Shown piece by piece: positions 1 to 5,949 of a DNA stretch of 35,689 nt; position 1 is the stretch's first letter, and each line of letters opens with the position of its first letter. A model generated the notes under the pieces. It saw nothing but the letters and a program-made list of their open reading frames with translations, did not search any database and had not been told where the DNA came from. The stretch lies in NCBI GenBank assembly GCA_910587105.1, contig CAJUMB010000036.1:1-35689 (forward strand), given 5' to 3'. The DNA is from an uncultured Lachnospiraceae bacterium (GTDB lineage Bacteria; Bacillota; Clostridia; Lachnospirales; Lachnospiraceae). The position numbers and the translations under genes are program-made.

Positions 1-149
1 GATTGTATGGTATCATATAGGTACAGCTCCTTTCGGGTGGATATGGTTGATTGTTTACGGCTAATTCAATTTTACCATAAACTTGTGAGGAGTTGTTTGA
101 TTTTTATGAAGAAAAAACCCCTATTTTATGCAGGGTTTAGAGTTTCGCA

Positions 150-687
150 ATTGCCTATCTCTATATTTTGAAAAAGAGGTCTTTACAAAGCCGAAAAAAG
201 ATCTTAGACAGGAAGGGCTGTACCATAAAGAGATATGCAATGACCATGGCCGGATAGAAACAAGGGAGTACTATGTGTCAGATGACATAGACTGGCTGCT
301 GCAGGGGCACAGCGGCTGGGCAGGTCTCCGGGGTATCGGGGCATGCGTGGCGTCTGTGATAGAAAAAGGAAGGACGAGCCAAACGATGAGCTATTCTATA
401 TATAGCATAGCTGGCATGACAGCAGAAAGATATGGCAGGAGCAAAAGGGCCCACTGGGGGATCGAGAACAGCCTGCATTGGGTACTGGATATCGGTTTCC
501 GTGAAGATGAGAGCCGCATAAGGGCATGAAATGCTGCCGAAAATATGAATTGGCCAGACATATCGGGGCCAGCCTGTTAAAACAAGAAAAAAGCTGCAAA
601 ATGGGGATTGCGGGCAAACGTAAGAAATGTGCTTACGATCAAGATTACCTATATAAAGTGTTAAGGGGACTGGATACGGGTATATAG
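150..687 (+). pseudogene. ISAs1-family transposase, C-terminal remnant
   Basis: This is a decayed DDE transposase fragment of the ISAs1 (H-repeat-associated) family. The readable part carries the family hallmarks GHGRIETREY-like (here DHGRIETREYYVSDDIDWL) and HWGIENSLHWVLD, the latter containing the catalytic glutamate, followed by FREDESRIR. The frame then hits an in-frame TGA at 527-529 where the family continues with a charged residue. After AAENM a further frame change is needed to read the conserved tail LARHIGASLLKQEKSCKMGI, which ends at TAG 685-687. The N-terminal half, with the first catalytic aspartates, is absent, and the sequence before about 150 no longer resembles the family. 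It therefore cannot encode an active enzyme. I did not find terminal inverted repeats. The first 149 bases hold only a short stem, AAACCC/GGGTTT near 115-136, and no convincing gene. Confidence 0.85.
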
Positions 688-706
688 AAATGCAACAGCA
701 TACATA

Positions 707-739
707 ACAAACAGGCATAGATTATCTATGTCTGTTTGT
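707..739. repeat. perfect-stem hairpin downstream of transposase remnant
   Basis: A 14-bp stem (ACAAACAGGCATAG at 707-720, pairing with 726-739 apart from one G/T position) closes a 5-base loop. No run of T follows on either strand, so it is not a classic intrinsic terminator. It may be the end of the decayed insertion sequence or a 3' stem of the gcvT-fusion transcript. Confidence 0.6.
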
Positions 740-950
740 CATGCGCAAGATGCCAGTATCCTATGGGTATAGCATCCCCATCTTCAAAAGTTTCCATCAG
801 TAATATTTCATTTATGACCAACTTTATAAAAGCGTGCGTTTACCGTGTTTTTATACCACATCACACTTTATTTCACACTCCCGATACAAGTGCAATATCA
901 ATACCCCAGTCACTTCCATCGGAACTATATCCTATATCCCATGTTATTGT
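740..950. other. gene-poor spacer with a short decayed reading frame
   Basis: Together with the hairpin just before it, this is the gap between the transposase remnant and the 3' end of the GcvT fusion. On the minus strand a short frame from about 835 to 733 reads a peptide containing METFEDGDAIPIGYWHLAHD, without a start codon or ribosome binding site. It looks like a remnant, but I cannot name the family. Nothing else here is supported. Confidence 0.35.
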
Positions 951-2864
951 TTACCCCCTGATTCTTGCATTCTCAGGATCATAGAATACCCGGTCAGACA
1001 GAACTGCCTTATAACCATGAATGCTGACAGTATCACCTGGTTTTGCAGCGTCAGTATCAATCAGGCAGTAGCCAATAACCTTCTCTACTGTGTATCCGTA
1101 AGTATAGCAGGTAATGCGGCCGATTTTCTTTGTATCTTTAAACACCTTGCCTTCAAACTGGAGAGCCGCTTTCGCATCGTCGATCATGAAGCCCATCATG
1201 GTTCTTTTCGGACCGCCTTCTGCCTTGATTTTCTCAAGCACATCCCTGCCGATGAAGTCCTTGCTCCAGTCGATGGTCCAGTCAAATCCTGCCTCAAGGG
1301 GATTCAGTCTCTCCAGATCGCTCATCAGAACATATCCCTTTTCCTTAGGAAGGCTGGTTATGATCACATCTGTAGTGATGCGTTGAATATTGTACTCTTT
1401 GCCGCACTCCTCCAGCTTGGTCTCTACCAACAGCTCATTATCCGGATCACAGTAGATTTCATATCCAAGCTCGCCGGTATAACCACAGCGGGCAATCTTG
1501 ACTGGATGACCATCGATTGCATTGTCACAGATTGTATAGAACTTCTGGTCAGTAATGTCCTTCTCAAGCACCGCATTCAGTACTTTACGGGAGTCAGGGC
1601 CCTGTACGGCATACATGGTTTTGTCACAGGTGATTTCTCTGTAGGATACATCCTCATCCTGTTTATTCATGTCAAACCAGATAAACATCTTGTCAATCTT
1701 CAGAGTAGATACCCAGTACTTGTCTTCCTCCGGGCGAAATACGATAACATCGTCGATGATGATGCCGTCCCTGTTCAGCATAGTCATATACTTAGCCTGT
1801 GTTGTCTTGATTTTGCTGACACCCCCAACCATCATACGGTCAAGGAACTTAGCTGCGTCTTTTCCAGTAACTTCCATAAGTTCATGTGTAAAGTCATAAT
1901 AACCAACAGAGTTACGCACATAGTTATGCTCTTTTCCCGCCTGTACATCATTTTTACGTACATAGTCATTATCCCTGATTGGACGCCAGATCATCTCTCT
2001 AAGCAGCTCTGTCAATTCTTTCTTAACTTCTCCATTCGCAGCAGGATTGGAATTGCGTATCCAACTCTTGTTGAGGAGCATGAGTCTCTTGTACTCTTTC
2101 TTTGTCATTCGGCCTCTGTGAAGCTCGGAAGTCATCCAGGATTCAAAGGATCCCTTCCACTCTTTTTCATCGCCGATGGTACTTGGGCATGGCAGAATTC
2201 TGTTTTGGTCAATCAGACCGTAGTTCATACGCGCCGGGCTTCCGGTCAGTGACATCTCAAATACCAGGTCTGTTCCACCAATACCCAACTGATATTTACT
2301 ATGTCTGTCACGGTCGAGAGCTTCCTTGTCAACGCTCATACCAACGATCTCAACAACGAATATTGTTGTATTGGAAACTTCCACTTCATCGATAACGCGT
2401 GCTTCCAGGTTGGATATACATTCCTTGATGCCGGCTGGTTTTACCTTCTTTGATGGAAGCGGGGTAAACTTAGCAACATCCATCTCGCTGATACCATAGG
2501 GAAGCGGACAGCAGGCAATGGTACTTTCCTTTAATTGTCTTGCGTTTGCATAGCTGATAACACATTCCTTATTCAGTTTCAGATTACGGTTGGTGTTACG
2601 GGTATGCTGTACACCGATCGTGTAGTAATGTCTTCCCCAGGGATGCTCTCCCCAACAGCAGGTTCCGAGAGAGATCGGAGCCACGTTAGAATTGCCGTAC
2701 TCATCGAGTGTGGAGATATAGTAGATTGGAATCGGCGGCTCGATCCAACGCATGTTAAAATCTGTGTAATCATAAACATCTACACATTCGCCTGTGCCCT
2801 CAACTTCCTCTCTGTTTTTGAAGATCTCCAAAAGGTCAAAAAATTTGAATTCCTGTCCGTACAT
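951..2864 (-). CDS. flavin reductase-like domain fused to GcvT-type (aminomethyltransferase/DmdA-like) folate domain
   Basis: The 637-residue protein has two recognisable parts. Residues about 40-185 resemble the FMN-binding split-barrel flavin reductases (IYYISTLDEYGNSNVAPIS near 47-65; FTPLPSKKVKPAGI near 133-146). Residues about 285-637 resemble the GcvT/DmdA/dimethylglycine-type tetrahydrofolate enzymes: YYDFTHELMEVTGKDAAKFL, the GIIIDDVIVFR segment with Asp371/Asp372 at the position of the catalytic GcvT Asp, CGYTGELGYEIY, and NPLEAGFDWTIDWSKDFIGR. Residues 210-285 are an unassigned linker. Family knowledge says GcvT-like domains move a one-carbon group from an amine, ether or thioether to tetrahydrofolate. 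The substrate here is unknown; N- or O-demethylation is an inference. It starts at an ATG after a GGGAGG site, 125 bp downstream of nfnB, with its own good promoter. No lipoyl protein or other glycine cleavage gene is nearby, so a glycine cleavage role is unlikely. Confidence 0.85.
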   Translation of the reverse strand: MYGQEFKFFDLLEIFKNREEVEGTGECVDVYDYTDFNMRWIEPPIPIYYISTLDEYGNSNVAPISLGTCCWGEHPWGRHYYTIGVQHTRNTNRNLKLNKECVISYANARQLKESTIACCPLPYGISEMDVAKFTPLPSKKVKPAGIKECISNLEARVIDEVEVSNTTIFVVEIVGMSVDKEALDRDRHSKYQLGIGGTDLVFEMSLTGSPARMNYGLIDQNRILPCPSTIGDEKEWKGSFESWMTSELHRGRMTKKEYKRLMLLNKSWIRNSNPAANGEVKKELTELLREMIWRPIRDNDYVRKNDVQAGKEHNYVRNSVGYYDFTHELMEVTGKDAAKFLDRMMVGGVSKIKTTQAKYMTMLNRDGIIIDDVIVFRPEEDKYWVSTLKIDKMFIWFDMNKQDEDVSYREITCDKTMYAVQGPDSRKVLNAVLEKDITDQKFYTICDNAIDGHPVKIARCGYTGELGYEIYCDPDNELLVETKLEECGKEYNIQRITTDVIITSLPKEKGYVLMSDLERLNPLEAGFDWTIDWSKDFIGRDVLEKIKAEGGPKRTMMGFMIDDAKAALQFEGKVFKDTKKIGRITCYTYGYTVEKVIGYCLIDTDAAKPGDTVSIHGYKAVLSDRVFYDPENARIRG

Positions 2865-2916
2865 TATTTTTCCTCCCAGTTATTTGTTTCTGAAGTAATG
2901 TTTTCTTGTTGACATC

Positions 2917-2945
2917 ACTATAGCATGGAGGCCCATTCGGAACAA
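2917..2945 (-). promoter_or_regulatory. sigma-A-type promoter for the flavin reductase-GcvT gene
   Basis: On the minus strand, TTGTTC (2945-2940) and TATAGT (2922-2917) are separated by 17 bases, and the -10 is preceded by TGC, giving an extended -10. It lies 53 bp upstream of the ATG. The fusion gene can therefore be transcribed independently of nfnAB. Confidence 0.6.
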
Positions 2946-2989
2946 CAGAAGCAGGAGTACAAATCGCAAAAACAATTTAATGAAACGTT

Positions 2990-4417
2990 TTAATGTTCGA
3001 GCTTTTTCAAATACTCATCAATCGCCCTGGCAGCCGTCTTCCCGGCTCCCATAGCCGATATCACCGTGGCGGATCCTGTCACCGCATCGCCTCCGGCATA
3101 CACACCTTTCCTGGTGGTGGCACCGGTGGACTCCTCCACCACAAACCCGCCCCTGCGGTTCACTTCCAGTCCCTCTGTGGTGGATTTAATCAGAGGATTG
3201 GGGGAAGTACCGATGGAAATCACCACCGTGTCCACTTCCAGCAGGAACTCACTGCCCGGTATCGGTACCGGCCTGCGCCTGCCGCTGTCATCCGGCTCTC
3301 CCAGCTCCATCTCAATGCATTTCATACCTGTTACAAATCCATTTTTTGGATCCTTTTTATCCTGGGGGTTTTCATAGCCCAGAATTTCAATGGGATTGCA
3401 CAGCAGACGGAATTCAATCCCCTCCTCCATGGCATGCTCCACTTCCTCTTTTCTGGCCGGAAGTTCCTCCATGGAACGGCGGTATACAATATATACTTTA
3501 TCCGCTCCCAGCCGGAGGGCTGTCCTGGCCGCATCCATGGCCACATTTCCGCCGCCTGTCACAGCTACCCTGCCGCCTTTCATAATGGGCGTGTCGGGCT
3601 GGTCTTTGTAAGCTTTCATCAGGTTAGAACGGGTGAGAAATTCATTGGCGGAATACACACCTTTATAAGACTCTCCGGGAATCCCCATAAAGCTGGGCAG
3701 TCCGGCCCCGGAGCCGATGAACACCGCGTCGTACCCCTCCTCAAACAGTTCATCTACCGTGAGGGTCTTGCCTATAATCATATTGGTTTCGATGTCCACA
3801 CCCAGATCTTTCAGATTGTCCACCTCTTTTTGGACTATGGCCTTGGGAAGACGAAATTCCGGGATTCCGTATACCAGCACGCCTCCGGCGGTATGCAGTG
3901 CCTCGAACACCGTCACCTGATAACCTTTTCTCGCCAAATCTCCGGCGCAGGTGAGTCCGGAGGGGCCGGAACCTACCACAGCCACCCGTTTCCCATTAGA
4001 ATGGGGACGGACAGGTTTTTCTGTATTGTGCTGGTTGTGCCAGTCTGCTGCAAAACGCTCCAAACGTCCGATGCCCACAGCATCTCCCTTTTTCCCTCTG
4101 ACACATTCACACTCACACTGAGATTCCTGGGGACATACCCGTCCGCACACTGCGGGAAGGGCGGAGGACCGGCTGATTACCTGGTAAGCTCCTTCAAAGT
4201 CAGATTCCTTGATTTTCCCAATAAATTCCGGAATGGGAATATTCACCGGGCATCCTTTCACACAGGGACTGTCTTTACAGTTCAGGCACCGGCGTGCCTC
4301 ATCCACCGCTGTTTCCGCTGTATACCCCAAAGCCACCTCGTTGAAATTCCCGGCACGCACCTGGGGCTCCTGGACAGGCATGGGGCTTTTCACTTTACTC
4401 TTATTAATGCCAGCCAT
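2990..4417 (-). CDS. nfnB: NADPH-binding large subunit of NAD-dependent ferredoxin:NADP+ oxidoreductase (NfnB / GltD-like)
   Basis: The 475-residue protein is of the glutamate synthase small-subunit type. It opens with a two-cluster iron-sulfur domain (Cys44, 47, 52, 56, then Cys91, 95, 101 and neighbours), followed by an FAD site VAVVGSGPSGLTCAG near 146-159, an NADP(H) site VAVTGGGNVAMDAARTAL, and the closing GVYAGGDAVTGSATVISAMGAGK flavin motif. Its ATG abuts the stop of the upstream NfnA gene, so the two are translationally linked. In characterised NfnAB complexes this subunit binds NADPH and carries the bifurcating FAD, coupling NADPH to NADH plus low-potential ferredoxin. With no glutamate synthase large subunit beside it, Nfn is the better reading than GltD. 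Its place downstream of the purine block suggests it supplies or drains electrons for YgfK or the xanthine dehydrogenase, which is inference. Confidence 0.85.
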   Translation of the reverse strand: MAGINKSKVKSPMPVQEPQVRAGNFNEVALGYTAETAVDEARRCLNCKDSPCVKGCPVNIPIPEFIGKIKESDFEGAYQVISRSSALPAVCGRVCPQESQCECECVRGKKGDAVGIGRLERFAADWHNQHNTEKPVRPHSNGKRVAVVGSGPSGLTCAGDLARKGYQVTVFEALHTAGGVLVYGIPEFRLPKAIVQKEVDNLKDLGVDIETNMIIGKTLTVDELFEEGYDAVFIGSGAGLPSFMGIPGESYKGVYSANEFLTRSNLMKAYKDQPDTPIMKGGRVAVTGGGNVAMDAARTALRLGADKVYIVYRRSMEELPARKEEVEHAMEEGIEFRLLCNPIEILGYENPQDKKDPKNGFVTGMKCIEMELGEPDDSGRRRPVPIPGSEFLLEVDTVVISIGTSPNPLIKSTTEGLEVNRRGGFVVEESTGATTRKGVYAGGDAVTGSATVISAMGAGKTAARAIDEYLKKLEH

Positions 4418-5272
4418 CTAACGCACTTCCTTTCTATAGAGATTACAGGTTTCTTCATATGCATGTCTTTCAAATTCCCGGTACATGCTGCCCCTGGATA
4501 CGGCTTCCTCGAAGTCAACTTCGTATCCGTTGAAATCCGGTCCGTCCACACAGGCAAATTTTGTGACTTTTCTCCCATCCTGGTCCAGCGTCAAACGGCA
4601 TCCTCCACACATGCCCGTCCCGTCAATCATAATGGGATTCATAGAAACCACGCAGGGGATTTTCGTGGGCCGCACGGCCTCCACCACAAATTTCATCATA
4701 ATCAGAGGCCCTATGGTGATCACCTGGTCGAATGTCTCCCCGTTGGCAAACATTTCTTCCAGAGGAATGCACACATTTCCCTGCCTTCCATAAGATCCGT
4801 CATCAGTCATCACTATCAAATGATCAGAGGCCGCCTGGAACTCATCTTCTAAAATCAACAGGTCTTTGGAGCGGAATCCGATAATAGATGTAACCTCACA
4901 CCCCATTGCGTGCAGCTTCTGGGTAATAGGCAGTGCGATGGCGCAGCCAACGCCGCCGCCGACAATGCATACTTTCTCCAGACCCTCCACATGTGTGGCC
5001 GTCCCCAGCGGCCCGGCAAAGTCCTGGATATAGTCTCCTTCTTCCCTGTGATTCAGCTTCTGCGTTGTGGCGCCCACAATCTGGAAAATAATCTTCACCG
5101 TCCCCTTTTCCCTGTCGTATCCGGCAATAGTCAGCGGAATCCGCTCCCCTTCTTCGTCTACACGCAGAATAATAAACTGCCCAGGCTCTGCTTTTGCAGC
5201 CACAAAAGGAGCCTCAATATCCATCATTGTAACTGATGGATTCAGACAGACCTTCCTTACAACTTTGTACAT
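4418..5272 (-). CDS. nfnA: NfnA: ferredoxin-NADP reductase-like small subunit (FAD, 2Fe-2S)
   Basis: This 284-residue protein belongs to the PyrK/sulfide dehydrogenase small-subunit family. It has an FAD/flavodoxin-reductase barrel (GQFIILRV near 31-38, IPLTIAGYD near 45-53), a NAD(H)-binding Rossmann part (VCIVGGGVGCAIALP near 101-115), and a C-terminal 2Fe-2S site with Asp218, Cys222, Cys225 and Cys241. An Asp plus three Cys pattern is what is described for Nfn small subunits, whereas dihydroorotate dehydrogenase PyrK uses four Cys. That and the abutting nfnB gene favour Nfn. A strong AGGAGGAGAGG ribosome binding site precedes the ATG. A 197-bp gap with a stable hairpin and a repeat separates it from the upstream ferredoxin gene, so it may be only partly co-transcribed with the purine block. 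Confidence 0.85.
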   Translation of the reverse strand: MYKVVRKVCLNPSVTMMDIEAPFVAAKAEPGQFIILRVDEEGERIPLTIAGYDREKGTVKIIFQIVGATTQKLNHREEGDYIQDFAGPLGTATHVEGLEKVCIVGGGVGCAIALPITQKLHAMGCEVTSIIGFRSKDLLILEDEFQAASDHLIVMTDDGSYGRQGNVCIPLEEMFANGETFDQVITIGPLIMMKFVVEAVRPTKIPCVVSMNPIMIDGTGMCGGCRLTLDQDGRKVTKFACVDGPDFNGYEVDFEEAVSRGSMYREFERHAYEETCNLYRKEVR

Positions 5273-5303
5273 AATTTCTTTTCCTCTCCTCCTATAATAA
5301 ATA

Positions 5304-5371
5304 TGTACTCCCAGAATCTCTCTTACATCTGCTTTTCATAAAATCAGGCGCAAAGAGACTCCGAGAGTACA
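5304..5371 (-). promoter_or_regulatory. intercistronic RNA hairpin just upstream of the nfnA ribosome binding site
   Basis: The arms at 5304-5321 and 5354-5371 pair over 18 bp around a 32-base loop. In minus-strand RNA the three non-identical positions all become G-U wobbles, while plus-strand RNA would have three mismatches. This points to a structure working in the nfnA leader. It sits about 15 bases before the nfnA ribosome binding site and has no T run, so processing, stabilisation or attenuation is more likely than termination. Confidence 0.55.
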
Positions 5372-5411
5372 TGAATGAGATGATTGCCAAACCCGCGGCG
5401 TATCTAACTCC

Positions 5412-5459
5412 ATATACCCGCAAGCCAAATCATTTGACAAAATAAGTATGTCCTTGAGA
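5412..5459. repeat. copy 1 of a dispersed repeat (TATACCCGCRAGCCAAAT type)
   Basis: It shares its left end (TATACCCGCAAGCCAAAT) and right end (AAGTATGTCCTTGAG) with the longer element at 17099-17180. It lacks the internal 30 or so bases and second inverted arm of that element, so it looks like a deleted copy. Confidence 0.6.
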
Positions 5460-5469
5460 ATCAATGTTT

Positions 5470-5946
5470 TCAGAAAATCCCCCTCAAATCTGCAATCGCA
5501 TGGCGGGGACAGTTCACGGCACACATTCCGCAGCTGAGACAAAGTTTCTCGTCAATCACTGCACAGAAATTGACCACTTTCACCGCCTCTGCTGTGCAGA
5601 TTTTCTCACAGATGCCGCATCCGATACAGCTGACCCGGCATACTTCCTTTGCTGCTTTTCCTTTATCCTCATTGGAACATTTTACCACAATATAATTGGC
5701 ACTTTGGTGGATATGAATCACTTCCTGGGGACAGACTTTCACACACGCACCGCAGGCAGTACACATCTTTTCATCTACCTGTGCCGTTCCATTTTCATTC
5801 CATGAAATGGCTCCGGACTCACAGACTGCTATACAATTTCCGCATCCCACACAGCCATATTTGCACAGGAATCCAGCCCTTGCGGGACACTCCCCATTAC
5901 AGGAAACCAGCGCTGCCTGGCAGGGAAATGCTTTTTGACCAGCCAT
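5470..5946 (-). CDS. polyferredoxin with four [4Fe-4S] motifs (RnfB C-terminal-like)
   Basis: This 158-residue, cysteine-rich protein has four full cluster motifs: Cys32-35-38-42, Cys62-65-68-72, Cys107-110-113-117 and Cys136-139-142-146. Extra N-terminal cysteines (9, 16, 20, 28) are arranged like the start of the RnfB C-terminal region (CNGEC...CKYGC). There is no membrane anchor, so it should be a soluble electron carrier. Its ATG lies 3 bp downstream of the xanthine dehydrogenase stop, so the two are co-translated. The dehydrogenase has no FAD subunit, which makes this the obvious electron partner, passing electrons to or from YgfK or NfnAB. That role is inferred from position; the ferredoxin nature is plain in the sequence. 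Confidence 0.85.
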   Translation of the reverse strand: MAGQKAFPCQAALVSCNGECPARAGFLCKYGCVGCGNCIAVCESGAISWNENGTAQVDEKMCTACGACVKVCPQEVIHIHQSANYIVVKCSNEDKGKAAKEVCRVSCIGCGICEKICTAEAVKVVNFCAVIDEKLCLSCGMCAVNCPRHAIADLRGIF

Positions 5947-5949
5947 AAG

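Noticed and set aside
114..136. AAACCC/GGGTTT stem as a terminator
   Set aside because: Only six base pairs, with no T tract on the plus strand; too weak to call.
278..718. minus-strand frame of 146 codons over the transposase remnant
   Set aside because: It is antisense to the ISAs1 fragment and has no motif of its own.
834..2252. 472-codon open frame on the plus strand
   Set aside because: It lies entirely opposite the clear flavin reductase-GcvT gene, has no recognisable motifs or ribosome binding site, and its composition is that of an antisense shadow.
2990..4417. Calling nfnB a glutamate synthase small subunit (gltD)
   Set aside because: There is no glutamate synthase large subunit nearby, and the gene abuts an NfnA-type subunit with the Asp plus three Cys cluster site.
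2993..4852. 619-codon open frame on the plus strand
   Set aside because: It is antisense to nfnB and nfnA, whose motifs and start sites are unambiguous; its translation has no family features.
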